The position numbers and the translations under genes are program-made. From the NCBI GenBank assembly GCA_034006985.1, contig JAVERT010000003.1, positions 102,102 through 166,101 of the forward strand: 64,000 nt of DNA, given 5' to 3'. Under the pieces are notes generated by a model that made no database searches, was not told where the DNA came from, and saw nothing but the letters and a program-made list of their open reading frames with translations. Positions 18,077 to 27,144 of the stretch are shown here, one piece after another. This stretch comes from Gudongella sp034006985 (GTDB lineage Bacteria > Bacillota > Clostridia > Tissierellales > Tissierellaceae). Numbering within the stretch: position 1 is the first letter of the stretch; every line of letters starts with the position of its first letter.

Positions 18077-18457
18077 TTATTTATTTACAGATGATCTAAT
18101 ATAAGCTGATAAAAGCTTATTGATTTCGGAAAGTCTTATATCTACCTCCTCCCAAAATTGTACTGAAATATATTTTCTTTGTTTTGATAGCTTGAATAAT
18201 GTTTTAAGCTTTTGTAAATACCCATCTGCTGTTTGAAGATATATAGTTCTCTTTGACCTAACGCTATTTCCAAGTGAAATATTTGTTAGAATCTCAAAGA
18301 AAGCATTTTTGATATCTGAGCATAAACAAAACTTTTCTGATTTTGGATAATTTGAAAGTCTAGGATATACACAGTAAAGTAATTCTTCTGTCTTTTTATA
18401 CACAATTAAATTTATACACACCACCACCTTTCTTAGAAGCTTAAATACTACACTCAC
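18077..18457 (-). CDS. avd: DGR accessory variability determinant (Avd-like four-helix protein)
   Basis: Up to 126 residues, basic and all-helical, with the Avd-type segment YKKTEELLYCVYPRLSNYPKSEK followed by helices ending RLSEINKLLSAYI. Avd forms a pentamer that binds the reverse transcriptase and template RNA. It lies between the target gene and TR, in the standard DGR order. The start is uncertain: GTG at 18457 has a poor site, while AAGGTGG lies inside the first dozen codons, so the real protein may begin near residues 13-19. Confidence 0.85.
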   Translation of the reverse strand: MSVVFKLLRKVVVCINLIVYKKTEELLYCVYPRLSNYPKSEKFCLCSDIKNAFFEILTNISLGNSVRSKRTIYLQTADGYLQKLKTLFKLSKQRKYISVQFWEEVDIRLSEINKLLSAYIRSSVNK

Positions 18458-18468
18458 CTACGTTCGTG

Positions 18469-20079
18469 CTAAAGACTAGAGGGTAGAGTATAGAGAAATT
18501 CCAAGACAGGGCGGAACCCGTAGTTAGAATACGCACCCGACGGAGAGCTGCTGCCCGAGACGGACACGGAAGAGTTACCACGGAGGATGCGGTTCGAGCC
18601 AGACGGTGTTGAGGTCCAACAATATCCACCATTACCTGTTATATTCAATTCTACATTGTCATATTGAGCCCATTGACCATAATCTTTGTGGACAGGGTAT
18701 ATAAGTTTATTCCATTCATTGCTACTTAATAATCTTACTGCAAATACATGATTACCTATTTGCACTTTCTTTTCTCCAAATACCGCTCCTGCTGCATTAA
18801 TATTATCCCATGAAACTGTATGCTTAAATGTTTTTTTACCTACATATAAAACTTTCCCATTGCTATTGCATTTTAGCCACCCAGCAGTGGAGTTTTGTAA
18901 TGTTCCTGCTGTCAATCCTATTGCAGCACATAAAGCATCCCCACTAATAAAATCTACTGCTGCTACTTCTCCAAAATACCCACCCATAATATTTCCTGCT
19001 ACTAGGGTTTTAGCTCCCGGTAATTCTGAATGGTCTGGAACTGGAATAACTGGTGTAGGTTGATTTACACCAAATGACATTTTCATTGTTACATCTAATT
19101 CATAGTCTCCATTTTTAGGGATAAATTTTGTAGTGTAATTAGCTGTTGGAATTAATCCTATAGGTACTGGAGTATCAAATACAATCTCATCTGATATATT
19201 TCTCGTATATGCTGTTGTAGCAACTCCTTCTATAAATACTGTAAGATTAGTTACTTGCTGATTTGGTAGTTGGAATGTATCTTTTATTCCATCTCCTAAT
19301 CCTAGTTTTACATCTGTTTTACTTGTTCCTGTGTATACTCCTGTTCTAGGTAGCTCCCACCTTATTCCCATTCCTGTCCATTCAATAGCCATTACATCTT
19401 TATTAAATGAATAAACATTGAAGGTACCTGAAACGCTTATTGATTTTTCTGTTGAATTTGTTGTTTTTGTAGCATTTATCGTTGTTCCATCATCATTGAA
19501 ACCAAATAATCCTATTACATTAGCAGGTGCGCCTCCTCCTGTTAAGTAATTTCTTAGTCCATTCCCACTAAAAAAGCATCCAGTATCTACTGAGTAAATC
19601 TCAATAAATACAGATGCATATATATCTATAATCCTTTGATTATTTTTTTCTATTTCTAAAGGGTTGCCTTCTGAATCAACTATTAGTGCATGAGTATTGA
19701 TATTAACAGTTGTATCACTAATACCAACTTCTCTTAAAATTGTTCCATTATTGTCTCCTGTTTCAAGTCTTATCCTTTTAACCCATAGACTAGTATCACC
19801 ATCTCTTGTTAAGCTCTCTTGGATGGCCGCCTTAGAGCTTATCCTAGAAAATAAAGTGTTTCTTGTTTGGTCTAGCGGTCCTGTACCTGAACCGAATACA
19901 ATATTATCAAAATAACTGCCATAAGCAAGTAACCTATCATACATTCTGTTTAAGACAGTATTTTCTGCATGAGGTTCTATTGATGCATAAGCTTTTTCTA
20001 CTTCTCCTGTTTCTACATCTGTAATTACAAAATCAAATCTATTATGCATTTTAAATTTAATTTTTGCATCTAATTGCAT
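18469..20079 (-). CDS. DGR target: phage tail-fibre/receptor-binding protein with C-type-lectin-like end
   Basis: 536 residues. The N-terminal ~170 residues look like a tail-fibre base, a beta-rich middle follows, and the C-terminal ~150 residues resemble the CLec/formylglycine-enzyme-like DGR display fold (GYCWTSTPSGSNRILRG through NYGFRPVLEF). The variable repeat encodes the end of that domain. Relative to TR, ten residues changed: 499, 503, 507, 509-512, 515, 517 and 520. Eight of the ten are Asn in TR by AAC/AAT codons plus one further Asn and one Ile. Expected to sit at the tail tip and bind the host surface. Confidence 0.9.
   Translation of the reverse strand: MQLDAKIKFKMHNRFDFVITDVETGEVEKAYASIEPHAENTVLNRMYDRLLAYGSYFDNIVFGSGTGPLDQTRNTLFSRISSKAAIQESLTRDGDTSLWVKRIRLETGDNNGTILREVGISDTTVNINTHALIVDSEGNPLEIEKNNQRIIDIYASVFIEIYSVDTGCFFSGNGLRNYLTGGGAPANVIGLFGFNDDGTTINATKTTNSTEKSISVSGTFNVYSFNKDVMAIEWTGMGIRWELPRTGVYTGTSKTDVKLGLGDGIKDTFQLPNQQVTNLTVFIEGVATTAYTRNISDEIVFDTPVPIGLIPTANYTTKFIPKNGDYELDVTMKMSFGVNQPTPVIPVPDHSELPGAKTLVAGNIMGGYFGEVAAVDFISGDALCAAIGLTAGTLQNSTAGWLKCNSNGKVLYVGKKTFKHTVSWDNINAAGAVFGEKKVQIGNHVFAVRLLSSNEWNKLIYPVHKDYGQWAQYDNVELNITGNGGYCWTSTPSGSNRILRGNSSVSVSGSSSPSGAYSNYGFRPVLEFLYTLPSSL
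18499..18603 (-). repeat. DGR variable repeat (VR) at the 3' end of the target gene
   Basis: Aligned to TR without gaps over 105 bp. Of 28 template adenines, 15 differ in VR: seven to G, five to T, three to C on the coding strand. Non-adenine positions are unchanged except one C-to-T near the 3' end. This is the signature of mutagenic retrohoming. Confidence 0.95.
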
Positions 20080-20095
20080 TTTATCACTCCCTTTT

Positions 20096-20599
20096 TTAAG
20101 GATTTACAACCCCTACATATCTTAAATTGACCGTTAACACAACTGGTGCTGCTGTTATTGTCCCTGTATTAAAAGGTATAGTTTTAACATATTCTATTGG
20201 TCTAAGATTTAGTATTAATTCAGTTGGTGCTACTTTTAGAGTTTCTTCTATACCTGGATTAGGTTCAGGTATTAGGTCAAGTGGTGTAAATATTTCTATA
20301 AAGCTTTCAACCGCTCCACCTTCTCCTGTAAGAGTCCCTACTGAGGCATCATATTCGATTGTTAAATTCCCCTCAACTGTTGCAAATCTTTTTAAATCTT
20401 TCATTGTTAAAAGCAAAGCATTTGCTATAGTGGGATGATGTTCTATGCTTTCAATCTGATAGTCTCCATTTATAAGAGGTCCATTTATATATTTATATTG
20501 TTGACCTTTTATTGTGAAAGCTGATTTATTTGCTGTTACATCCCCAACTATTTTCTCTGTAAATTTAACAACTATCTTTTTTCCTTTTGCCTTACTCAT
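20096..20599 (-). CDS. Phage tail-region protein of unknown function
   Basis: 167 residues, beta-rich, starting KGKKIVVKFTEKIVGD. The C-terminal part carries APTELILNLRPIEYVK and AAPVVLTVNLRYVGVVNP, a motif repeated in the neighbouring 443-residue protein. Its ATG overlaps that gene's stop (ATGAGTAA), so they are coupled. Position just before the receptor-binding gene suggests a tail-fibre adaptor. No known family recognised. Confidence 0.7.
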   Translation of the reverse strand: MSKAKGKKIVVKFTEKIVGDVTANKSAFTIKGQQYKYINGPLINGDYQIESIEHHPTIANALLLTMKDLKRFATVEGNLTIEYDASVGTLTGEGGAVESFIEIFTPLDLIPEPNPGIEETLKVAPTELILNLRPIEYVKTIPFNTGTITAAPVVLTVNLRYVGVVNP

Positions 20600-21923
20600 T
20601 AAATATCACCTCAACCTCTGGTATTGGTAATGTTGTTGGAACTAAATTCATAGCTATAAAGTCTAATTCAAAAGTATCATAAGGTAAATTGATACCGTTT
20701 GTAGTTATCCCTGTATTATATCTAATTGTTGGATTATCTCCTGCATTGTTAAAGCTATTAATATCTAAGAATTTAATCTTATATAATTTGCCATCAAAGC
20801 CTATCTCTTCAATTATTTCTTCAATCTCTTGTGGATAATAACTGCCTCGACTTCCAATAACCTCAAAATCTCCTGCATGTAGATTAAATAGCCTGTGCTT
20901 AGTTCTAAATATTATTTCTTTTCCCCAATCTTCATACTCTTCTCCAAGCTCATTAAGTGAAGTAGTAGGTATATTGTAGACCTCTGCAAACTTATTGTCT
21001 GTGAGAGTATATCTTGATAGAGAAAATAGTTCAGTTGGCGCTGATGTTATATGCTCATCCAATCCAAGTGGATTTATATATTCGATGCGTCTTAATCCAA
21101 CTTCTAACGATATAGGAGCTGCTGAAATTGTATCAATAGCAATAGCCATACCCGCCCAGTTACGATCGGTAATATACCAATGCACTTTTCCTAAGCTATC
21201 TTCAATTAAAAATCCCATCCGGTAATCGTTCGTAATAAACAAGTTCAAACTAACAGCTACCCCAGTAAATTCTACTAGCTGCCTTTCATTCTCCCATGTG
21301 CTTGTACCATCAAGCTGACTACAATAATTTCTATACCATACTGTCCCATCTAGTTTAATATATCCTGCTATAATCCCTTGATCCTTATCGATGAAGTTAA
21401 CATTCTTCCACCCTCTTAAAGCCCTTACATATTTAACACTCGATGCTAGTTCTTGCTTACTTGTCGCATCATCCCACAATTGAGTTTGAAGTTTACCCGC
21501 TCCATCTACCCATAAAATCTGAGGTTTTTCATCTGTAACAAGTCTCCATAATTTCCTGTACCGCTCCCAATGCCCATTAAAAGCTATGGCCACATTAGAT
21601 CCAGCCCCCAAAGTGAATTGGTCTATCCATCCATCTTTTAGCTTATCGGGATATTCTCGAATAGAAGTACCCACAATCCCATTATCCACATGTATTTCAT
21701 AGATGCGATTAGGACTTCCAGTTACCTTAAACCTACGAGCAGCAAGAGATACATCACCAAGTCCTGCCTTTTCCCTTATAGTTTCTACAGTCCAATAAGT
21801 CGAATCCATAACGGTAGTTTTTGCCCTTGCTATAGCTACATTCATTTTAGGATTTGCGTTCTCATAGATTGTTTGATTCTGCTTATTGATTTTTTCCATA
21901 ATTGAAGGAGGGAGTTGTCTCAT
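20592..21923 (-). CDS. Phage tail-fibre-like protein
   Basis: 443 residues. The middle (residues about 100-270) has repeated Trp/Tyr-rich segments of the type GTVWYRNYCSQ, LGKVHWYITD and GAGKLQTQLWDD, suggesting a beta-propeller or sialidase-like carbohydrate-binding fold. APISLEVGLRRIEYINP and APTELFSLSRY repeat the motif of the 167-residue neighbour. Overlaps the upstream gene by ATGA. A tail-tip host-recognition part is likely; no exact family recognised. Confidence 0.65.
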   Translation of the reverse strand: MRQLPPSIMEKINKQNQTIYENANPKMNVAIARAKTTVMDSTYWTVETIREKAGLGDVSLAARRFKVTGSPNRIYEIHVDNGIVGTSIREYPDKLKDGWIDQFTLGAGSNVAIAFNGHWERYRKLWRLVTDEKPQILWVDGAGKLQTQLWDDATSKQELASSVKYVRALRGWKNVNFIDKDQGIIAGYIKLDGTVWYRNYCSQLDGTSTWENERQLVEFTGVAVSLNLFITNDYRMGFLIEDSLGKVHWYITDRNWAGMAIAIDTISAAPISLEVGLRRIEYINPLGLDEHITSAPTELFSLSRYTLTDNKFAEVYNIPTTSLNELGEEYEDWGKEIIFRTKHRLFNLHAGDFEVIGSRGSYYPQEIEEIIEEIGFDGKLYKIKFLDINSFNNAGDNPTIRYNTGITTNGINLPYDTFELDFIAMNLVPTTLPIPEVEVIFNE

Positions 21924-22279
21924 ATAACCCCCTCCGAACTTATCATTATTTTAATATCTCCTGCATGCCTCCTTTTAGCATCGCTGCCCTTTAAAAATAT
22001 ACTCATACTAGGGGGATCACTTATCAATCCAATGTAATATTTCCCATACCAGTTTAATTTTATAGGCTTGTCTATGTTGTATGCGTCATCTATTCTCAAT
22101 TTGCCCTCTTCTTGCATGTTGCAACTTATTATTATTACTTTAATCGGTTCTCCTACTGTTTGTATATGATATGTCCCATCTAATAATCTATTTTTTATCT
22201 TTAACGTATCAAAAGAGACGAGTACATTTGAAATTTCTCTAGTTATTAAATTATTATCAATATCAACTAGCTTATTCAT
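21920..22279 (-). CDS. Phage tail-associated protein of unknown function
   Basis: 119 residues, beta-rich, with LKLNWYGKYYIGLIS-like hydrophobic strands and GSDAKRRHAGDIKI near the end. Its ATG overlaps the tape measure stop codon. Following the tape measure, this slot commonly holds a distal tail or tail-fibre attachment protein, but no family motif is seen. Confidence 0.6.
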   Translation of the reverse strand: MNKLVDIDNNLITREISNVLVSFDTLKIKNRLLDGTYHIQTVGEPIKVIIISCNMQEEGKLRIDDAYNIDKPIKLNWYGKYYIGLISDPPSMSIFLKGSDAKRRHAGDIKIMISSEGVI

Positions 22280-24552
22280 TGTGTTCTCACCTCTCTTCTA
22301 AGTTGATCTAATACCATATCAACAACTCCGATAAATTCGTTTTTATCATTAACCCCTTTTACAGTTATAGTACCTGTATGCTCAATCTTGTTATTATTTG
22401 AGCTTTTAGCGCTAGTTCCAGTACCCATATTCACAGAGCCATCAGCAACTAAATTGTTATTAAGTCCATTCATTGCTTTATCAACTTGTTTTGCACTATC
22501 GGCAATACCCTCTGCCATACCAGCACCAATCATTTTACCTACCTGATCACGCATAACTGTTGAAGGTGATTTTATCCCTAGAAATTTTTTAGCTCCATCC
22601 AAGGCGCCCTTTGCTGCATTTACTGCTGATTGAGCTAAATTTGCAGCTGCTCCTTTAATGCCATCAGCTATACCGCTTATTATATTTTTACCAATGCTAC
22701 CCCAATCAATAGATTTAAAGTTTTTTATTATATTAGTTACTAATTGTTTAATAATTTCTAATGTACTGCCGCTCATTCCTGATAATCCTTTACCAAGAGT
22801 AGTGATAATATTTTTACCAACATCCAACAAGTTTAAGTGTGATATTGTAGTAAATATCGCTTGTACTATCTCCCCGGCATTAGCAATTATTGTAGGTATA
22901 CTCTGTATAATTCCTTTCGCTAACATAATTATAAGTTGTACACCTGCAGCTAATATCTTAACAAGATTCTTGTCAAATGCTGCCCAAAATTCATTAATAA
23001 GCCTTGGAGCCATCTCAATAAATTGTGGTAGTGCATTAATTAACCCTTCGGCTATTGCTAGTACTAACTGAATTCCAGCATCAACGAGCAACCCTATATT
23101 GTTTACCAATGTTTCTACAAGTTTTAGTATCGCATCTACTGCTATAGGAATAAGCTCAGGCATTGCTTGCGTAAGCCCTTCTACCAATGCCATGATTACT
23201 TGTATAGCAACATCTAATATTAATGGAAGATTACCTAAAATGGCATCTACTACCGTCATCATCGCTTGAATACCTGCAGGGATCAGGCTAGGTAACATGG
23301 TAAGAATCGTTTCCAAGACCTGGCTGAACAGTTCACTCATAGTGCTTAAAAGTGTAGGCAATAACTCGCCAACTGCAGGGAGAATTGCAGCAAATGCCAT
23401 AGGTAGTGCTGCAGTAAGATTTTCAATTATTGGTACTACATTCGTAACTACAGCCTGGAATGCATCGACGAGATTCTGAGTTAGGTTTGTCATATCTGCA
23501 TTTGAATTTCCAAGCCCTGCCGTGAAAGAACCTAGAGCAGCTTGAAGTAAACCAAGAGAGCCACTTATAGTCTGTGTAGACTCTTTTGCAAAGTTTCCGG
23601 CATATTGCTCTGTATTCTCGAAAAACATCTTCATTGCGACTTCGGATTTTTCAGCTTGTGATGCAGATGCCCAAACAAAATCTAATCCTTTGCTTGCTGC
23701 ATATGCTTGGATGCTCGTTGCATTCATTGAAACCCCAAGATTATCCATCATTGTAAAGTTACCTTTTGCAGCACCAGCTACAGAATCAAGGGCAACTTGC
23801 ATATCAATACCCATAACAGAGGCCATATCAGCCGCTCTTTGCATAGCACCTTCTGTTAATTCAAGACTTTTTTGTTGTTCTATTCCTGAACCTTGAAATA
23901 ATGCACCCATTTTATTAGCTGTAGCCAAATAATCACTTTGTGAAACTCCGAGATTTTTATAAGCATCTTCTCCTGTCTTTTGGATTGATGATGCATATTC
24001 ACCAAAAACAGCCTCAGAACCTCCGAGATTTTGTTCTAATTCACCAAACTGCTTAACAACTTCTTGTCCCATCTTAACAGCGGCTGCTGCAGCTGCTATT
24101 GTAATTGTTCCTACTGCAATTCCAACCCCTTTAGCAAGTCCTCCAAATTTTTCAAACCTACCTCCAGTTTTCTCAGTCTCATTCCCTAAATCATCCATAG
24201 CTTTTACACTATTATCAAGTTCACGTTCCATATTATTTAATTCAGCATTAGCTTTGTTTACCGCTTGCTGCCAACCTTGAGTTGTGTTATCATTTTCTCC
24301 ATATTTATCTGATGAAGCTTGCAGTCCTTTTGTAAGTTCTTCTAGCTTCTTTTTTTGCTCATCAATTTGTTTGTTAAGTACTTGATTTTTTGCAGTATAA
24401 GCCTCTTGAGATTTATCACCTTTATCAAACTGAGATGATACTGATTGCATCTCAGTACTTAGCGTTCTCATGTTAGTATTAATTTGTTTTATGGCATCTC
24501 TAAATTCTTTTTCGCCCTCAATACCTATTTTAGGACCAATATCATAAGCCAT
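22276..24552 (-). CDS. Tail tape measure protein
   Basis: 758 residues. An N-terminal coiled coil (about residues 5-130) is followed by the TP901-type phage tail tape measure domain with many Ala/Gly/Met segments, then a hydrophobic helical middle with repeated PxLI and LVEGLxxAxP-like units, and a C-terminal part KIEHTGTITVKGV...VVDMVLDQLRREVR. It fixes tail length and is threaded inside the tube. Preceded by the frameshifted chaperone pair as in most siphoviruses. Its last 35 residues recur in the early protein at 45862-46167. Confidence 0.93.
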   Translation of the reverse strand: MAYDIGPKIGIEGEKEFRDAIKQINTNMRTLSTEMQSVSSQFDKGDKSQEAYTAKNQVLNKQIDEQKKKLEELTKGLQASSDKYGENDNTTQGWQQAVNKANAELNNMERELDNSVKAMDDLGNETEKTGGRFEKFGGLAKGVGIAVGTITIAAAAAAVKMGQEVVKQFGELEQNLGGSEAVFGEYASSIQKTGEDAYKNLGVSQSDYLATANKMGALFQGSGIEQQKSLELTEGAMQRAADMASVMGIDMQVALDSVAGAAKGNFTMMDNLGVSMNATSIQAYAASKGLDFVWASASQAEKSEVAMKMFFENTEQYAGNFAKESTQTISGSLGLLQAALGSFTAGLGNSNADMTNLTQNLVDAFQAVVTNVVPIIENLTAALPMAFAAILPAVGELLPTLLSTMSELFSQVLETILTMLPSLIPAGIQAMMTVVDAILGNLPLILDVAIQVIMALVEGLTQAMPELIPIAVDAILKLVETLVNNIGLLVDAGIQLVLAIAEGLINALPQFIEMAPRLINEFWAAFDKNLVKILAAGVQLIIMLAKGIIQSIPTIIANAGEIVQAIFTTISHLNLLDVGKNIITTLGKGLSGMSGSTLEIIKQLVTNIIKNFKSIDWGSIGKNIISGIADGIKGAAANLAQSAVNAAKGALDGAKKFLGIKSPSTVMRDQVGKMIGAGMAEGIADSAKQVDKAMNGLNNNLVADGSVNMGTGTSAKSSNNNKIEHTGTITVKGVNDKNEFIGVVDMVLDQLRREVRTQ

Positions 24553-24564
24553 TGTCTCACCACC

Positions 24565-25109
24565 TTATAACCAATCTGGTGTATCTCTTGCTCTTCTATA
24601 TTCTTTACCGTTTATAACTCTAACATTAGGATCATCTTCAGGAACAAATTGTATAAAAGCTAATAAGTTTGAAATATCCGTCTCATCTATTTCATATAAG
24701 GACCAATCAAGCTTTTTAACTATAGTCCTCTTTAAATTTAAAATTGTATTTTTGTATCCAACGGGAGAATCATCTTCCAGTTCTCCCGGACTTAGTTTTT
24801 TTTGATTTCTCCATTGATGTTATTGCAAATATCTGTAAATACTTTCATTAATTCTTCCTGCTCCACATTTTCATTTAATTCATCAAAAGAAAATTGATAC
24901 TTAAAAACTCCTAATATCAAACTTTTTAAATCAGCGTAAAAACTTCTAACATCTTTGATATCTATACTTTCTGATTCTAATTTGTCAGCTCTTTCAGCTA
25001 AATCAAAAATATTATCTACCATCCCAGTTTTAAGGCTGCAAGTTGTAAAAGTTTTGGTTTTCTTTCCTTCATCATCTGTAAAATTTAAAAATACTGGTTT
25101 CAATTTCAT
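24565..25109 (-). CDS. Tail assembly chaperone gpGT-type, made by -1 frameshift
   Basis: The short form (residues 1-105) ends at 24792. The coding strand holds A-AAA-AAC (24801-24795) directly before the TAA. Slipping back one base continues in a 76-residue frame, beginning LSPGELEDDSPVGY and ending RRARDTPDWL at 24565. Lambda-like phages and their relatives make G and GT chaperones this way, just upstream of the tape measure gene. No start codon or SD serves the downstream frame on its own. The fusion would be about 181 residues. Confidence 0.8.
24792..25109 (-). CDS. Tail assembly chaperone, short form (gpG-type)
   Basis: 105 residues, MKLKPVFLNFTDDEGK start and a helical C-terminal half. 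Located between the major tail protein and the tape measure. It is expected to coat the tape measure during tail assembly along with the longer frameshift product. SD GGGGAGG precedes the ATG. Confidence 0.82.
   Translation of the reverse strand: MKLKPVFLNFTDDEGKKTKTFTTCSLKTGMVDNIFDLAERADKLESESIDIKDVRSFYADLKSLILGVFKYQFSFDELNENVEQEELMKVFTDICNNINGEIKKN
24795..24801 (-). promoter_or_regulatory. Slippery heptamer for -1 ribosomal frameshift
   Basis: A AAA AAC in the reading frame of the tail chaperone, one codon before its stop. It fits the X-XXY-YYZ rule. Confidence 0.8.
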
Positions 25110-25152
25110 TCCTCCCCTATATAAAAGAAAAGGCAGCTAAAAGCCGCCCTTT

Positions 25153-26055
25153 TTATGCAGTAGTGAATCCTACTACTTCATTTTCTATTTTCTGGCCATG
25201 AACATCTATTACATTAGTAATAATCAAGGTATAACTTGTTGCTGTAGTTAAATTTGCAGCTGGGGCTATAGTTATTATCTTTCCAGTAATATCTTTTGTG
25301 GTTGCAACTGCAACTGGTGTGAATGTATCATCAAACAGTGTTATCATTTGAGACATAATCTTATTATTAAATGTCAATACTATATCGCTATCAAGTGCCA
25401 CTGCTGTTGCTTCATCAGCTGGCAAACTTTCTACTAAGCTAAGTGCTACAGGTGGAGTTGCAGTATCTGGAGTTTGAACTTGATTAAACCAGGTCGAAGG
25501 ATCAAACTGATCATCTACAGTATCAGCATATATTTTCTTCATACCTTTCATTTCTCCAGCGATTAACCATTGTTTAGCTGTCACAACTGCTGAAAATGTT
25601 AATTGATAGGTTTTAATATCAACTGTCTCTGTCTTAGTTGCAGCTTCTTCTGTTCCACCTGAGAATTTTCCTTTAAGATATTGATAGTATCTATATCCGT
25701 TTTTCCCTCTGTTATATCTAAAACTTAAAGCAACATCTGGAGGATTAGGATCACCTGTATCTAATACTCTTCCACTTGCTTCATCATAGTGTTTACCAAG
25801 ATATTTGGCAGCCTTTCTAGCTGGTACTCCTGAAACTGTCATAGTAACAGTAGTAGCACCCTCTGAAATATAGTTGTTAGCTGATACATTGTCATAATAA
25901 GTCGGTTGAATATCAGTCTCTGTATCATTAACTATTTCAGCTGTTGGTGCGAAATACTCTGGTGTCTCTGCTGAATATTCCGTTTCTGAATCTATTAGTA
26001 TAAGAGCTGTGTGTAACTTATCAACTCCTACAAATTCATCATATTGCTTATCCAT
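25153..26055 (-). CDS. Major tail tube protein with C-terminal Ig-like domain
   Basis: 300 residues. The first about 200 resemble the phi13-type major tail protein (YDEFVGVDKLHTALI through WLIAGEMKGMKKIYADT). Residues about 205-300 form a bacterial Ig-like (Big_5) domain: PADEATAVALDSDIVLTFNNKI, ITIAPAANLTTATSYTLII, then DVHGQKIENEVVGFTTA. The tube forms around the tape measure; the Ig domain would decorate its outside. Confidence 0.88.
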   Translation of the reverse strand: MDKQYDEFVGVDKLHTALILIDSETEYSAETPEYFAPTAEIVNDTETDIQPTYYDNVSANNYISEGATTVTMTVSGVPARKAAKYLGKHYDEASGRVLDTGDPNPPDVALSFRYNRGKNGYRYYQYLKGKFSGGTEEAATKTETVDIKTYQLTFSAVVTAKQWLIAGEMKGMKKIYADTVDDQFDPSTWFNQVQTPDTATPPVALSLVESLPADEATAVALDSDIVLTFNNKIMSQMITLFDDTFTPVAVATTKDITGKIITIAPAANLTTATSYTLIITNVIDVHGQKIENEVVGFTTA

Positions 26056-26068
26056 CTAATTACCTCCC

Positions 26069-26488
26069 CTATCCCATTAATTTCTTATATTCCTCATCAA
26101 TAATTCTATCCATTTCTGCTTGAGCTTTTTTCTTAGTTGCATTTACAGCTGGTCTTACAAATGGTTTCTTTTTTTTAGTGCTAGATCCACTTTCAATAAC
26201 TCTAGCTTTTAATTGATTAGCTACTCCATTACTGTCATAGTCATCAAAGCCAATTTTAACATTCCAATTTCCTAAGTTATCTCTTGTTATAGGAGTAACA
26301 CCAAAAGAGTCAACTAGTTCTCCAGTTGCCTCATCTGATAGAACACCCTGTAAATTACTTTTTATTTGGTCAGCTACTATTTCAGCAGCTGCAAATATTG
26401 CTTTTTTTGCAACTTCTTCTGATTCAGCTGCCATCTTAGATAATCTAATTGCATAATCATCAGTTGCCTTAAAAGCAAATTTAGCCAT
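26069..26488 (-). CDS. HK97 gp10-like head-tail/tail terminator protein
   Basis: 139 residues, starting AKFAFKATDDYAIRLSKMA and ending with a Lys-rich KKKKPFVRPAVNATKKKAQAEMDRII segment that is typical of the HK97 gp10 family. It helps join or terminate the tail. Order in the head-tail connector block supports the call. SD GAGGTGA precedes the ATG. Confidence 0.85.
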   Translation of the reverse strand: MAKFAFKATDDYAIRLSKMAAESEEVAKKAIFAAAEIVADQIKSNLQGVLSDEATGELVDSFGVTPITRDNLGNWNVKIGFDDYDSNGVANQLKARVIESGSSTKKKKPFVRPAVNATKKKAQAEMDRIIDEEYKKLMG

Positions 26489-26819
26489 CGTTAATCACCT
26501 CAAAAATCCACTCATAATGGATATATCTTGTTTCTTCCTCGTATTGTATTGAGGATAATTTATAAGCTATTTCAGCTTGCGTTAATTTCTCCTGGATTAA
26601 ATCAACATTTGTGTCAAATTCTGTCTTTGTAAAGTAATCAATAGTTCCTTGTATTACTTGATTTGTCTTTTTATTGTCCCCATGCCCTGAACTTGCTTCT
26701 GTGTCCTCTGCCCATACAATGTATTTATCAGGCTTTTTATGTGCAAAATAATGAAATGTATCAGGAGTTACTGTTAATAATAATGCTTTAATTTCACTCA
26801 AGTTCATAATCTGCATCAA
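26481..26819 (-). CDS. Phage tail terminator/minor structural protein
   Basis: About 108-112 residues; the start may be the ATG at 26807 or an earlier codon up to 26819. Sequence is mixed alpha/beta (FHYFAHKKPDKYIVWAEDTEASS, ETRYIHYEWIFEV). The slot between head closure and gp10 is normally the tail terminator or its partner. The overlapping stop/start with both neighbours fits a coupled structural operon. Confidence 0.7.
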   Translation of the reverse strand: MMQIMNLSEIKALLLTVTPDTFHYFAHKKPDKYIVWAEDTEASSGHGDNKKTNQVIQGTIDYFTKTEFDTNVDLIQEKLTQAEIAYKLSSIQYEEETRYIHYEWIFEVINDG

Positions 26820-27144
26820 CCCTTTCTAATGATAAATCCATCATTGGTGGAGATGTTTCAGATGGATGTTGTTTCTGAACTATCTTATATTGTTTTCCAT
26901 CATTAGGAATTGCAATGTCTTGTGCTGATACAAAGCTCAATCTAGGAACTCTAATCATAAGCTCAATCTTCTCCTGGTCTTGTAGAGCTAACCTATATCT
27001 AGTAACTCCTACAGTTCTCTCGTCATATCTTAGAGTAGCTTTAATCGTTAACCCATCTTTAGGCATATCTCCTGGTAATGCAATGTTTTTCACCTCGTAA
27101 ATTTTAACTATCCCATCTTTAAGTGGTTGGGTTGTCGATTTCAT
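26794..27144 (-). CDS. Phage head closure (head-tail adaptor) protein
   Basis: 116 residues. It has the compact beta-barrel pattern of siphovirus head closure proteins (KIYEVKNIALPGDMP, RYDERTVGVTRYRLA, PNDGKQYKIVQKQHP). ATG at 27144 is chosen because AAGGAGG is 9 bp upstream; a longer frame to 27186 would absorb that site. Lies directly after the gp6-like connector. Confidence 0.8.
   Translation of the reverse strand: MKSTTQPLKDGIVKIYEVKNIALPGDMPKDGLTIKATLRYDERTVGVTRYRLALQDQEKIELMIRVPRLSFVSAQDIAIPNDGKQYKIVQKQHPSETSPPMMDLSLERVDADYELE

Noticed and set aside
18469..20079. A second variable repeat in another gene
   Set aside because: I did not find another TR-like segment in the window beyond VR and TR.
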